64,000 bases of DNA from an uncultured Veillonellaceae bacterium (GCA_949286115.1 CASEBK010000020.1:1-64000), one strand, 5' to 3'. Shown: positions 36,681 to 45,667, numbered from the stretch's first letter. Notes: generated by a model not told the origin, from the sequence alone. Numbers and translations are program-made.

Positions 36681-37811
36681 ATGAAAAAAGTGATCTTTGA
36701 CGTGGACGGGGTGCTCCTGAGCGAGGAGCGGTATTACGACGTGTCGGCGCTCACCGTGTGGGAGATCCTCTACGGCAGGAAATACATGGGGCTCCCGTCG
36801 GAGCGGGATGACTTCGTCGCAGAGACCGTGACGGACGGGCAGATCGCCGCCATTCGATCGGAAGTGTGGGGACGGGACGCGCTCCTGTCGTGGCTGAAGA
36901 GCCGGGGCATCAATTCGAACTGGGACATGGTGCACGCCTGGCTCATCACCTGCTTCTGGCTCCTCGGGGAAGAATACCGGCGGCGTACCGGCGACGTGCT
37001 GCCGCTCCATTTCGCGAGGGAGACTGATTTCCGCAGCGCCGGCCTTGCTGTGATGGGCCTGCCCATGCCGAAGGCCGCGGCGCTCCTTGCGAAGTGGGAA
37101 GCGGCGGTGCCAGAGGCGGCGCGGGGGAGCGAAGTCTTCCGCGTCCTTACAGGCGCCATGGCGGAAACCTTTGGCGAGGAGCCTTCGTGGGCGCCCCTCC
37201 AGTCGGACCTGTGGCGCATGCATACCGAAGCGTTTCAGGCGTGGTATCTCGGCGACGACTTCTTCATCGAGCAGAACCACCGCGTGCCCTGGGCGGGCGG
37301 CAAGCGGGGCTTTCTGCGGGAGGAGATCCCTCTGGCGCCGGCGGAGGCCATCGGCGCGCTCTTCCGCCGCCTGAAAGAAAAGGGCTGGGAGATCGCCGTC
37401 GCCACGGGTCGCTCGCGGAACGAGATGACCGTACCCTTTCGTACGCTCGGCTGGTACGGCGCGTTTGATCCGCTCTACCTGGCGACGGCCACCGACGCTT
37501 TCGAAGCGGAGAAGGCGACAGGCATCGCGCACCTCGACAAGCCCCATCCTTTCCTCTATGAATGCGCCATGTACGGCAGGACGCCTGCGTTCTATGAGGC
37601 TTACGCCCGGGGCGAAAAGAAGGCGGGCCCGGAAGACGACGTGTACGTGGTGGGAGACTCCTTCTCCGATGTCCTCGGCGCGAAGGCCGCCGGCGCGAAA
37701 GCCATCGGCGTTCTGACCGGGCTCGAAGGAGCGGCCGCCGCCGACATGTTTGAAAAGGCAGGCGTCCCCTCGGCGGCGAGGGTCACGGAGATCGAGCTGC
37801 TTCTGAAATAA
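36681..37811 (+). CDS. HAD-superfamily hydrolase
   Basis: 376 residues. Motif I FDVDGVLLS lies at residues 5-13, motif II VATGRSRNEM near 240, and motif IV VGDSFSDVLGAKAAG near 325, so the core is a complete phosphatase-type HAD. Between motifs I and II is a cap of about 200 residues, longer than in most small HADs, which should set substrate choice. Members dephosphorylate sugars, nucleotides or other metabolites; the substrate here is unknown. GGAGGGG precedes the ATG. It stands as a single gene between two terminators. Confidence 0.85.
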   Translation: MKKVIFDVDGVLLSEERYYDVSALTVWEILYGRKYMGLPSERDDFVAETVTDGQIAAIRSEVWGRDALLSWLKSRGINSNWDMVHAWLITCFWLLGEEYRRRTGDVLPLHFARETDFRSAGLAVMGLPMPKAAALLAKWEAAVPEAARGSEVFRVLTGAMAETFGEEPSWAPLQSDLWRMHTEAFQAWYLGDDFFIEQNHRVPWAGGKRGFLREEIPLAPAEAIGALFRRLKEKGWEIAVATGRSRNEMTVPFRTLGWYGAFDPLYLATATDAFEAEKATGIAHLDKPHPFLYECAMYGRTPAFYEAYARGEKKAGPEDDVYVVGDSFSDVLGAKAAGAKAIGVLTGLEGAAAADMFEKAGVPSAARVTEIELLLK

Positions 37812-37812
37812 A

Positions 37813-37862
37813 GACAACAAAAAGGACACAGCTTCATGAAGAGGCTGTGCCTTTTTGTTGTC
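37813..37862 (+). terminator. Long-stem terminator after the HAD gene
   Basis: The arms GACAACAAAAAGG and CCTTTTTGTTGTC with the inner CACAGC/GCTGTG give a stem of about 20 bp with internal mismatches, ending in T-rich sequence. Confidence 0.85.
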
Positions 37863-37919
37863 AGAGATCGCCGCGAAGGCCGATGACACCCGTGGCTTCC
37901 TCCATGCCGGAGGGGCCAT

Positions 37920-37949
37920 CTGTCATTTGCGGGCGCTCCATGTTACAAT
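37920..37949 (+). promoter_or_regulatory. Promoter of the holB operon
   Basis: CTGTCA (37920-37925) and TACAAT (37944-37949), 18 bp apart, with a TG extension before the -10. Confidence 0.5.
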
Positions 37950-37981
37950 AGAGCCAATGGGCGGCGGCGCCGCTGATCGGC

Positions 37982-38008
37982 AGCCCTGCGGGAAGCGGGG
38001 CTTTTTTC
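37982..38008 (+). terminator. Attenuator-like terminator in the holB leader
   Basis: AGCCCTGC and GCGGGGCT form an 8-bp stem (one G.U) around GGGAA, followed by TTTTTT. It lies between the promoter near 37949 and the holB start at 38025, so it may attenuate the operon. Confidence 0.6.
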
Positions 38009-38024
38009 GCAGAAGGAGGAGCCT

Positions 38025-39062
38025 GTGGATCTGTTTCCCCACCTGTACGGCCAGGCGCGGCTGAAGAAAGAGATGGCGCGTCTCCTGGCGGAGCAGTGCG
38101 TGCCTCACACGATGATCTTCTACGGCGATGAAGGGCTGGGGAAGACCACTGCGGCTTTTGACCTGGCGGGGGCGCTCACGGGAAAAGAGGTCTTCGGGGC
38201 GCTCGCTCTGGCCTCGGCCGATCCGCAGCGGGCAAGGGATCTGGTGCTCACCGCGGGAGACGAGCGGGTATGGTATATCCGGCCGCTTGGGGCAGAGCTC
38301 CGCATCGATCAGTTCCGCCTCTTTCTGGAGGCGATGGCCTCTTTTGACGGTGCGCCGCGGGTATGCATCATCGACGAGGCGCAGACCATGATGCCCGCCG
38401 CGGCAAACGTCATGCTGAAGACATTGGAGGAGCCTCCAGCGGGGGTGTATTTCATCCTTATCACGCACGATCTGGACGTGCTTCTGCCGACGATCGTGTC
38501 CCGCGGGGAGCGGTTTCCTTTCTTCCCTCTCTCCCGGGCGGATTATGAGGCGCTCCTGGCGGCGCGGACGAAGGCCTTCCCGCTGAAGACGGCGGAGGAG
38601 ATCGACGAGGCGTTCTTTCTCTCCGGCGGAAATCCGGGGCTCACCCGGGAGATGTTCGGCGAAGAAGGCGCGCCCCAGCCGGAGACGGCCATGGCGCTGT
38701 GGGAGCTCCTCACGGTGAGCGCGGCGCCTTTTTCAGAAGGCACGGCGGGGGCGGTGCAGGATCGGAAGGAATTTCGCCGCCTCATCCGGTGGATGCTTCT
38801 CATCGGGCGGGATCTTCTGGTGTTGGCGGAAGCGCCGGGTGCCGACCTCGTGCGGTGCCGTCAGATGGCGGCGAGGGAGGCGCGCATCGCGCCGGAGTGG
38901 ACGGACGGAAGGGCAGAGGCGGCGCTCCGCGTGCTCTCTGTGGCGGACGAAGCGTGCCGCCGGTATATTTCTGTGAAAAATATCTGGGATATGATCCTCA
39001 TCGCGCTGGTTCGTATCCGGAAAGGGCAAACGTATGGCATTGGCAGCAGGGATCCGGTTTAA
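38025..39062 (+). CDS. holB: DNA polymerase III delta' subunit
   Basis: 345 residues of AAA+ clamp-loader fold. Walker A is GDEGLGKTT (about 34-42), the Walker B region CIIDEAQTM, and VMLKTLEEPP is the sensor stretch typical of HolB. It is a clamp-loader subunit that helps place the sliding clamp on DNA. GTG 38025 has GAAGGAGGAG upstream. It heads a block conserved in Firmicutes: holB, ricT, trmN6, rsmI, metG, tatD. It overlaps ricT by 29 nt. Confidence 0.93.
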   Translation: MDLFPHLYGQARLKKEMARLLAEQCVPHTMIFYGDEGLGKTTAAFDLAGALTGKEVFGALALASADPQRARDLVLTAGDERVWYIRPLGAELRIDQFRLFLEAMASFDGAPRVCIIDEAQTMMPAAANVMLKTLEEPPAGVYFILITHDLDVLLPTIVSRGERFPFFPLSRADYEALLAARTKAFPLKTAEEIDEAFFLSGGNPGLTREMFGEEGAPQPETAMALWELLTVSAAPFSEGTAGAVQDRKEFRRLIRWMLLIGRDLLVLAEAPGADLVRCRQMAAREARIAPEWTDGRAEAALRVLSVADEACRRYISVKNIWDMILIALVRIRKGQTYGIGSRDPV

Positions 39063-39882
39063 GCGGGCCGGAAAGATCTATGATTTCGCGCCGAACGGGC
39101 TCGAACTGCATCTGGATGACGGCGTCATCGTGGAGACGGCGCGGGGGATGGAGTACGGATACGTGGCGGTCGCGCCGCGGGAAGTGGAGCGAAAGGAAGA
39201 GGACGGCGAGCTCAAGCCCATCCTCCGCCGTGCGACGGACAAGGACCGGCTGCAGCTGGAGCGGAATAAAAAGCGCGAGGAGTACGCCTTCGAAGTATGC
39301 CTGAAGAAGATCGAGAAATTCAAGTGTCCCATGAAGCTCCTCCGCGTGGAGTATACTTTCGACCGGAGCAAGATCGTCTTCTTCTTTACGGCCGACGGCC
39401 GGGTGGATTTCCGAGAGCTCGTGAAGGATCTGGCGTCGGTCTTCCACACGCGCATCGAGCTCCGTCAGGTGGGCGTGCGGGATGAGGCGAAGCAGGTCTC
39501 CGGCATCGGTCCCTGCGGGCGGCCTCTCTGCTGCGCCACGTTCCTCGGCGATTTTGCGCCGGTGTCCATCAAGATGGCCAAAACGCAGGGTCTCTCTCTC
39601 AATCCGACGAAGATCTCCGGGGCGTGCGGCCGTCTCATGTGCTGCCTGCGCTATGAAAACGAGCTGTACGCTTCGGGAGAGCTGAAGTGCCCGAAGCTCT
39701 CCGCCGGTGAAAAGAAGCGCGCGGAAGCGGCACCGCGGGTGGGCATGAAGGTGGTCACCGACAGCGGCAGCGGCGTCGTGGTCTACGTGAACAGCCAGCG
39801 CCGTACGGTGAAAGTGCAGCTGGAGGGCCAGAAATCCAGGACGGTTTCCTGGGACGACCTCGCGGCGGAAGAGAACAGATGA
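39034..39882 (+). CDS. ricT: RicT/YaaT, PSP1-domain protein
   Basis: 282 residues with the PSP1 C-terminal domain. The cysteine-rich GPCGRPLCC and GACGRLMCC segments bind iron-sulphur clusters in Bacillus RicT. With RicA and RicF, RicT modulates RNase Y-dependent mRNA maturation in Bacillus. The start lies inside holB, 29 nt before its stop. RicA and RicF are not nearby, and whether this organism has them cannot be told from the window. Confidence 0.93.
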   Translation: MALAAGIRFKRAGKIYDFAPNGLELHLDDGVIVETARGMEYGYVAVAPREVERKEEDGELKPILRRATDKDRLQLERNKKREEYAFEVCLKKIEKFKCPMKLLRVEYTFDRSKIVFFFTADGRVDFRELVKDLASVFHTRIELRQVGVRDEAKQVSGIGPCGRPLCCATFLGDFAPVSIKMAKTQGLSLNPTKISGACGRLMCCLRYENELYASGELKCPKLSAGEKKRAEAAPRVGMKVVTDSGSGVVVYVNSQRRTVKVQLEGQKSRTVSWDDLAAEENR

Positions 39883-39885
39883 AGG

Positions 39886-39920
39886 GAAGGCAGCGCCTCA
39901 AGACGCTGTCTTTTTTGGAA
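39886..39920 (+). terminator. Terminator between ricT and trmN6
   Basis: AAGGCAGCG and CGCTGTCTT pair around a short loop, followed by TTTT. Confidence 0.7.
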
Positions 39921-39933
39921 GAAAGGGGCCCTT

Positions 39934-40668
39934 ATGGATTTTGAACTGCGGGAAGGCGAGCGGCTGGACGATCTCGTCCGGGACGGGATGCGCCTCATCC
40001 AGCGGCCGGATCAGTTCTGTTTCTCCCTTGATTCAGTGCTGCTCGCCCATTTCGTGCGGGTGCGCCGGAAGGACCGCATCGTCGATCTCGGCACGGGAAC
40101 GGCGGTGATCCCGCTCCTCCTCACCGCTTTCGGCGCGGAAGACGTGGTGGGCATCGAAAAGAATCCCGTCATGGCGGAGCTCGCGGAGCGGAACATAAAG
40201 GGAAACAGAAAGGAAGGGAAGATCCGCATCGTCTGCGGCGATTACTGCGAAGCGCCGTCCCTTTTCCCTACAGGGGCGTTCACCTCGGCGGTGGTGAATC
40301 CGCCGTATCGGGAAGTGGGGCGCGGGGCGCTGAATGAGAAAGCCGGCGTCGCCTCGGCCTGTCACGAACTCACCGCATCACTTCCCGACGTGTTTCGCGC
40401 GGCGGCATACCTCCTTGCCTTCGGCGGGCGGCTCACCATGGTGCACCGGGCGGACCGCGTGGGCGATCTCTTAGCCGAGGGGAGGGCGGTGCGGATGGAG
40501 GCCAAGCGTCTTCGTTTCGTCTACAGCCACGAAGGGGAGGAGGCGGTGCGCGTCCTCTGCGAATGGAAATACGGCGGCCATCCCGGCGTCATCGTCGAGC
40601 CGCCGCTCATCGTGCATGAAAAAGACGGCTCCTACACGGAAGAAGTGCGGGCCATCTATGGAAAATAA
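39934..40668 (+). CDS. trmN6: TrmN6/YabB-type adenine-N6 tRNA methyltransferase
   Basis: 244 residues, class I SAM methyltransferase. QFCFSLDSVLLAHF opens the fold, VDLGTGTAVIPLL is the SAM-binding motif and VVNPPYR is the NPPY catalytic motif of N6-adenine enzymes. It corresponds to the YabB/YfiC group; the E. coli member methylates A37 of tRNA(Val). The exact target tRNA here is inferred. GAAAGGGG precedes the ATG. It lies directly before rsmI, as in other Firmicutes. Confidence 0.88.
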   Translation: MDFELREGERLDDLVRDGMRLIQRPDQFCFSLDSVLLAHFVRVRRKDRIVDLGTGTAVIPLLLTAFGAEDVVGIEKNPVMAELAERNIKGNRKEGKIRIVCGDYCEAPSLFPTGAFTSAVVNPPYREVGRGALNEKAGVASACHELTASLPDVFRAAAYLLAFGGRLTMVHRADRVGDLLAEGRAVRMEAKRLRFVYSHEGEEAVRVLCEWKYGGHPGVIVEPPLIVHEKDGSYTEEVRAIYGK

Positions 40669-40683
40669 AGAAAGGGAGACTTT

Positions 40684-41529
40684 ATGAGCGAAGTCACCGG
40701 CGGCACGCTGTACCTCGTGCCCACGCCCATCGGCAACCTGTCGGACATGACCCGGCGCGCCGCGGAGATCCTGCGGGATGCGGACATCGTCGCCTGCGAG
40801 GACACGCGGCACACGCGCATCCTGCTGTCCCATCTGGGCATCGAGAGGGCGGTCGTGTCTTATCACGAACATAATAAAAAGGAAGCGGGGCCAAGGCTCA
40901 TCGAAGCGCTCCTGGCCGGGAAGTCGGTGGCGCAGGTGAGCGACGCGGGCATGCCCGTCGTCTCCGATCCCGGCGCGGATCTGGTGCGCCTGGCGCTGGC
41001 GGAGGACATCCCCGTAGTGCCGCTGCCCGGGCCGAATGCAGCGCTCACGGCGCTCATCGCATCGGGGCTCGACGCGCGGCAGTTCGTCTTCGTCGGGTTC
41101 CTGCCGCGGACTACGGCGAATCGGAAAGAGCTTCTCACGGCCATCGCAAAGATCCCTTTCACTCTTATCTTCTATGAAGCGCCGCACAGGCTGAGGGAGA
41201 CCCTTGTGGCCCTTGAGAATGCGCTGGGCGACCGCCGGGCCGTCACGGCGCGGGAGCTCACCAAGAAATTCGAGACCTTCCGCCGGGCGCGCCTTTCGGA
41301 GCTTCGGGCAGAGCTCTCCGAAGAAGCGCCCCGCGGAGAGTATGTGGTGCTCATAGAGGGGTTCCATGGAGAGGCAGAAGAGGAGGAGGCCGAAGGGAGC
41401 TGGGAGGAAGAAGCGCTCGCTCTGGCGAAGACGCTGCCCGTGAAGGAAGCGGCGCGGCAGATCGCCGCGAAATGGCACCGCTCCCGCCGGGAGGTGTATC
41501 AGTACCTTCTCGCCGCCGCAGACAAATGA
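40684..41529 (+). CDS. rsmI: 16S rRNA (cytidine1402-2'-O)-methyltransferase
   Basis: 281 residues of the SAM-dependent tetrapyrrole-methylase-like fold. LYLVPTPIGNLSDMTRRA at the start, ACEDTRHTRILLSHL, VSDAGMPVVSDPG and PLPGPNA are the RsmI signatures. It methylates the ribose of C1402 in 16S rRNA. The C-terminus is acidic (EAEEEEAEG), then helical. AAAGGGAG precedes the ATG. Confidence 0.97.
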   Translation: MSEVTGGTLYLVPTPIGNLSDMTRRAAEILRDADIVACEDTRHTRILLSHLGIERAVVSYHEHNKKEAGPRLIEALLAGKSVAQVSDAGMPVVSDPGADLVRLALAEDIPVVPLPGPNAALTALIASGLDARQFVFVGFLPRTTANRKELLTAIAKIPFTLIFYEAPHRLRETLVALENALGDRRAVTARELTKKFETFRRARLSELRAELSEEAPRGEYVVLIEGFHGEAEEEEAEGSWEEEALALAKTLPVKEAARQIAAKWHRSRREVYQYLLAAADK

Positions 41530-41536
41530 TCGATGC

Positions 41537-41570
41537 ATATCCTGACAGCGCGCCTGTCGGGATTTTTTTC
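41537..41570 (+). terminator. Terminator after rsmI
   Basis: ATCCTGACAG and CTGTCGGGAT pair around a short GC loop, followed by TTTTTT. Confidence 0.85.
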
Positions 41571-41578
41571 TGCCCTTT

Positions 41579-41607
41579 TTCATTTCCCCGCCCATTTGCG
41601 GTATAAT
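41579..41607 (+). promoter_or_regulatory. Promoter of metG
   Basis: TTCATT (41579-41584) and TATAAT (41602-41607) are 17 bp apart. Confidence 0.6.
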
Positions 41608-41641
41608 AAAAAATACGAATGCTATGCGAGGAGGATCTGCT

Positions 41642-43594
41642 ATGTCTGACAAACCGAAATATTACATCACCACTCCCATTTATTATCCTAGCGCGAAGCT
41701 CCACATCGGGCACACCTACTGCACGACCATCGCCGACTGCATGGCCCGGTTCAAGCGGCTCGACGGCTATGACGTCTTCTTCCTCACCGGCTCCGACGAG
41801 CACGGCCAGAAGATCGAACAGAAAGCGGAAGAAGCGGGCGTGACGCCCATCGAATACACGAATCAGATTGTGGGCATGTTCCAGGAACTGTGGAAAGAGC
41901 TCAACATCTCCAACGATGATTTCATCCGCACCACAGAGGAACGGCACCGCAAAGTGGTGCAGATGCTCTTCCAGAAAGCCTACGACAAGGGAGATATCTA
42001 TAAGGGCAAGTACGAAGGGTGGTACTGCGTGCCCTGCGAATCGTTTTGGCCGGAAAACAAGCTGGACGAGAACCACATCTGCCCCGACTGCGGGCGGCCC
42101 CTGCAGCGGGTGAGCGAGGAAGCGTACTTTTTCAAAATGTCGAAATACGCCGACCAGTGGATGAAATACGTGGAAGACCATCCTGATTTCATCCAGCCTG
42201 CGTCCCGTCGGAACGAAATGATCCAGTTCGTGAAGAGCGGGCTGGAAGATCTCTGCGTGTCCCGGACGAGCTTTTCCTGGGGCATCCCCGTGCCTTTCGA
42301 TCCAAAGCACGTGGTCTACGTGTGGTTCGACGCGCTGGTGAACTACCTTACCGCGGCGGGCATTATCGACGATCCGGAAAAATTCAGAAAATTCTGGCCG
42401 GCAGACGTGCACCTCGTGGGCAAAGAGATCGTGCGTTTCCACACCATCATCTGGCCGATCATGCTCATGAGTCTTGGCATCGAGATCCCGAAGATGGTCT
42501 ACGGCCACGGCTGGCTCATCGTGGACGGGGAAAAGATGTCCAAGTCGAAGGGGAACGTCATCGACCCGATCCCGCTCCTGAAGGAGTTCGGCTCTGACGC
42601 CATCCGCTACTATCTTCTGAACGACATCCAGCTCGGACAGGACGGCAATTTCAGCCGCGACCGCCTCATCGGACGCATCAATTCGGACCTGTCCAACGAC
42701 CTGGGGAACCTTCTCTACCGCACGCTCTCCATGGCGGAGAAATACCGCAAAGGCATCGTGACGAAAGGGGACGCCGCAGGCGATGAGACGGTGGCGGAAG
42801 CATCCCGTCAGGTGGAAGCCCATGCAGCGGAGACGCTCAAAGCGTATCGGAGCAGCATGAACAGCTGGAAGATCAACGACGCGCTCAAGGCGGCGTGGAC
42901 CTTCGTCCGCTCGCTCAATAAATACATCGATGTCACCGCGCCGTGGGTGCTCGCGAAGGACCCGGCGAAGGCGCCGCTTCTCGATGCAGTGCTGTACCAT
43001 CTCTGCGAAGGGCTGCGCATCACAGCGCTCCTCGCCGAGCCGGTCATCCCCATCGCAGCGGAAAAGATCTGGAACCAGCTGGGCCTCTCCGATTTCAAGA
43101 GCGCGCTCCTCGCCGATGCCGCATGGGGCGGTCTCCCGGACGGCATCCAGACGAAGAAGGGCGAGCCGATCTTCCCGCGCATCGAGATCGAAGAAGAGCC
43201 GCAGGAAGAAGCGCCCAAAGCGCCGGTGAAGGAAGAAAAGAAAGAAAAACCGGCGGAGAAGGCGGAAGAGGCGCTCCCGCAGATCTCCATCGATGATTTC
43301 TTCAAGACCGACCTGCGTGTGGCGGAGATCCTCACCGCAGAGAACGTGAAGAAATCGAAGAAGCTCATCAAGATGACCGTAACGCTCGGCGATGAGACCC
43401 GCACGGTGGTATCCGGCATTGCTCAGTATTACAAGCCGGAAGACCTTGTGGGCAAGCACGTCATCTTCGTGGCGAACCTCAAGCCTGCCAAACTCATGGG
43501 CATCGAATCCCAGGGCATGGTGCTCGCCGCTTCGAAAGACGGAGAGCTCGTGGTGCCCTTCGTCGATATGCCCGTGGGAAGCAGGGTGAAATAA
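41642..43594 (+). CDS. metG: Methionyl-tRNA synthetase
   Basis: 650 residues. The class I HIGH motif is at 21-24, KMSKS at 298-302, and a zinc knuckle uses C129, C132, C147 and C150. An acidic linker (about 520-545) leads to the C-terminal tRNA-binding domain (FFKTDLRVAEILTAENV onward), which dimerises the enzyme. It charges tRNA with methionine. ATG 41642 has GAGGAGG before it; an upstream in-frame ATG at 41624 lies ahead of that site and is rejected. tatD follows after 1 nt. Confidence 0.98.
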   Translation: MSDKPKYYITTPIYYPSAKLHIGHTYCTTIADCMARFKRLDGYDVFFLTGSDEHGQKIEQKAEEAGVTPIEYTNQIVGMFQELWKELNISNDDFIRTTEERHRKVVQMLFQKAYDKGDIYKGKYEGWYCVPCESFWPENKLDENHICPDCGRPLQRVSEEAYFFKMSKYADQWMKYVEDHPDFIQPASRRNEMIQFVKSGLEDLCVSRTSFSWGIPVPFDPKHVVYVWFDALVNYLTAAGIIDDPEKFRKFWPADVHLVGKEIVRFHTIIWPIMLMSLGIEIPKMVYGHGWLIVDGEKMSKSKGNVIDPIPLLKEFGSDAIRYYLLNDIQLGQDGNFSRDRLIGRINSDLSNDLGNLLYRTLSMAEKYRKGIVTKGDAAGDETVAEASRQVEAHAAETLKAYRSSMNSWKINDALKAAWTFVRSLNKYIDVTAPWVLAKDPAKAPLLDAVLYHLCEGLRITALLAEPVIPIAAEKIWNQLGLSDFKSALLADAAWGGLPDGIQTKKGEPIFPRIEIEEEPQEEAPKAPVKEEKKEKPAEKAEEALPQISIDDFFKTDLRVAEILTAENVKKSKKLIKMTVTLGDETRTVVSGIAQYYKPEDLVGKHVIFVANLKPAKLMGIESQGMVLAASKDGELVVPFVDMPVGSRVK

Positions 43595-43595
43595 G

Positions 43596-44369
43596 ATGAA
43601 GCTCTTCGACACGCACGCTCACGTGTACGACAAAGCCTTCGACAATGACCGCGACGCCATGATGAAGACCGTGTGGGACGTGTGCGATTACGTGGTATGC
43701 CCGGCGGAGGATCTCGAGACGAGCCGAAAGGCGCTCGCCATGGCGAAGGAATATCCCCATATGTACGCCGCGGCCGGCATCCATCCGCAGCTTACCGCAA
43801 AAGCGACGGAGGAAGAGCTCGCCGCCATCCGCGAGCTGGCGAAGACTGAAGAGAAGATCGTCGCCATCGGCGAGATTGGCCTCGATTATTACTACCTCTA
43901 CAGTGACATCGAGACGCAGAAAGAGTGGTTCGGACGGCAGATCGACCTGGCCGCCGAGCTGGACCTGCCGATCCTCATCCACGACCGCGATGCCCACGGC
44001 GATACGCTCGCTATCCTGAAGGAGCACCAGACAGACCGCCTTCGGGGCATTCTCCACTGCTACAGCGGAAGCCTTGAAATGGCGAAGGAGCTCATCAGGA
44101 TGGGCTTCTACATCTCCTTTGCCGGCCCGGTGGTCTTCCCGAAGAGCACGAAGCTCAAGGAAGTGGCCAGAGAGCTGCCCCTCTCCCGTATCCTCGTGGA
44201 GACGGACAGCCCGTATCTCACGCCGCCGCCCTTCCGCGGCCGCCGGAACGATCCCTCGAAAGTGCAGTACGTGGCCGAAGAGATCGCCCGCCTGAAGGAT
44301 CTCCCCGTGGAGACCGTGGTGGAAGCGACGCGGCGGAACGCGCTGGATATCTATCAGATCAAAGACTGA
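43596..44369 (+). CDS. tatD: TatD-family metal-dependent hydrolase
   Basis: 257 residues, TatD barrel. The metal site is DTHAHVYD at the start, IGEIGLDYYY in the middle, ILHCYSG, and VETDSPYLTPPPFRGRRN near the end. Members act as 3'-5' DNases or D-aminoacyl-tRNA hydrolases. The corresponding Bacillus gene (yabD) also follows metS. No separate promoter is seen; it is co-transcribed with metG. Confidence 0.95.
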   Translation: MKLFDTHAHVYDKAFDNDRDAMMKTVWDVCDYVVCPAEDLETSRKALAMAKEYPHMYAAAGIHPQLTAKATEEELAAIRELAKTEEKIVAIGEIGLDYYYLYSDIETQKEWFGRQIDLAAELDLPILIHDRDAHGDTLAILKEHQTDRLRGILHCYSGSLEMAKELIRMGFYISFAGPVVFPKSTKLKEVARELPLSRILVETDSPYLTPPPFRGRRNDPSKVQYVAEEIARLKDLPVETVVEATRRNALDIYQIKD

Positions 44370-44371
44370 GA

Positions 44372-44397
44372 AAAGCTCCCCTGCGGGGGCTTTTTGC
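44372..44397 (+). terminator. Terminator of metG-tatD
   Basis: AGCTCCCC and GGGGGCTT pair around TGC, followed by TTT. Confidence 0.8.
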
Positions 44398-44472
44398 TTT
44401 GGAAGACTTTAACAGCAAAGAGATATGCTAATTGGTTGGAAAATAAATTTGAAATAGCCTTATAGAGCGATT

Positions 44473-44523
44473 TTGCACTGCGAGCGTATCTCTGCTATAA
44501 TGGATGCATGACAAATATGTCAT
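44473..44523 (+). promoter_or_regulatory. citC promoter with operator at the start site
   Basis: TTGCAC (44473-44478) and TATAAT (44496-44501) are 17 bp apart. Directly after the -10 comes the perfect palindrome ATGACA-AATA-TGTCAT (44508-44523), covering the predicted start site, as expected of a repressor site. Confidence 0.7.
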
Positions 44524-44571
44524 CAAGTTTTACTTTTTCTCATAAAATGACCTTTGAAAGGAGGCACTCCT

Positions 44572-45618
44572 ATGATCACAGAGCAGGAGATCTACCTGAC
44601 CGATCCTGTGGCCAAGGCGGAAGTCATCGAATTTTTGAAGGGCTTCGACCTGACGTTCACCGGCAACATCGACTACACGATGGGCCTTTTTGACGACGGG
44701 AAGCTCATCGCCACGGGCTCTCTCGGCGGCCGCGTCATGCGCGATATCGCCATCTCGGAAGAATATCAGCACAAAGGGCTGACGCACCGCATCATCCGCA
44801 ACCTCGAAGGGGAATCGCACCGCCGGGGCATCACGGGCAATCAGATCTTCACGAAGCCGCAGAACGTGCCGGTCTTCGAGCACATGGGCTTCAAGCTGGT
44901 GTGCGTGGCTGAGCCGTATGCGGCGCTTCTCGAAAAAGGCCAGAATACGCTGGAAGAATACCTGAACCGCATCCGTCCGATCCTCGGCACCGGGGAAGGA
45001 CGGAACCGCGGAGCCATCGTGATGAACTGCAATCCCTTCACGCTGGGCCATCGGTCTCTTGTGGAATACGCGGTGAACAACTGCGATGAAGTGATCATCT
45101 TCGCTGTACAGGAAGACCGCTCCATTTTCCCGTTCTCCGACCGCTTCTCCCTGATGAAGCAGGGCGTGCAGGACATGCGAGGCGTGCAGATCGTCAGCGG
45201 CGGCGACTACATCATTTCCAATGCTACTTTCCCGACGTACTTCATCAAGGGCACGCAGGAATTGGCGGCGCAGACGAAGCTTGACGCGACGGTCTTTGCG
45301 ACGCGCATCGCACCGGCTCTCAATATCACTGTGCGCTTCGTCGGCGACGAGCCGTCTGATAAGACGACGCTCGCCTACAACAGGGCGATGAAGGAAGTCT
45401 TCGGCTCTAACGGGCTGGAGCTCAAGATCATCCCCCGCGAACAGAAAGGCGACCAGGTGGTGAGCGCCTCCACGGTGCGCCGCGCTCTCGTGGACGACGA
45501 TTGGGAGACCGTGCGCCGCATGGTGCCGCGCACGACGCTGAACTATCTTCAGAGCGAAGCGGGCGAGGCCATCATCCAGAAGATGAAGCTCATGGCGAGC
45601 CTGGGACAGAAGATCTGA
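44572..45618 (+). CDS. citC: [Citrate (pro-3S)-lyase] ligase
   Basis: 348 residues. An N-terminal GNAT-like region (about 1-130, AISEEYQHKGLTHRII) precedes a nucleotidyltransferase domain with MNCNPFTLGHRSLVE and the SASTVRRAL motif (ISTxxR type). CitC acetylates the prosthetic group of the citrate lyase acyl carrier protein and thereby switches the lyase on. GAAAGGAGG lies before ATG 44572. Unusually, no citDEFG or citrate transporter gene adjoins; the lyase may be elsewhere, or the enzyme may serve another carrier protein. Confidence 0.93.
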   Translation: MITEQEIYLTDPVAKAEVIEFLKGFDLTFTGNIDYTMGLFDDGKLIATGSLGGRVMRDIAISEEYQHKGLTHRIIRNLEGESHRRGITGNQIFTKPQNVPVFEHMGFKLVCVAEPYAALLEKGQNTLEEYLNRIRPILGTGEGRNRGAIVMNCNPFTLGHRSLVEYAVNNCDEVIIFAVQEDRSIFPFSDRFSLMKQGVQDMRGVQIVSGGDYIISNATFPTYFIKGTQELAAQTKLDATVFATRIAPALNITVRFVGDEPSDKTTLAYNRAMKEVFGSNGLELKIIPREQKGDQVVSASTVRRALVDDDWETVRRMVPRTTLNYLQSEAGEAIIQKMKLMASLGQKI

Positions 45619-45629
45619 GAAAAAAGGAA

Positions 45630-45667
45630 AAAGACCGCAGTCTCTTTCGGGAGGCGGCGGCCTTTTT
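45630..45667 (+). terminator. Terminator after citC
   Basis: AAAAAGACCGC and GCGGCCTTTTT pair around a long loop, followed by T-rich sequence. Confidence 0.7.
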
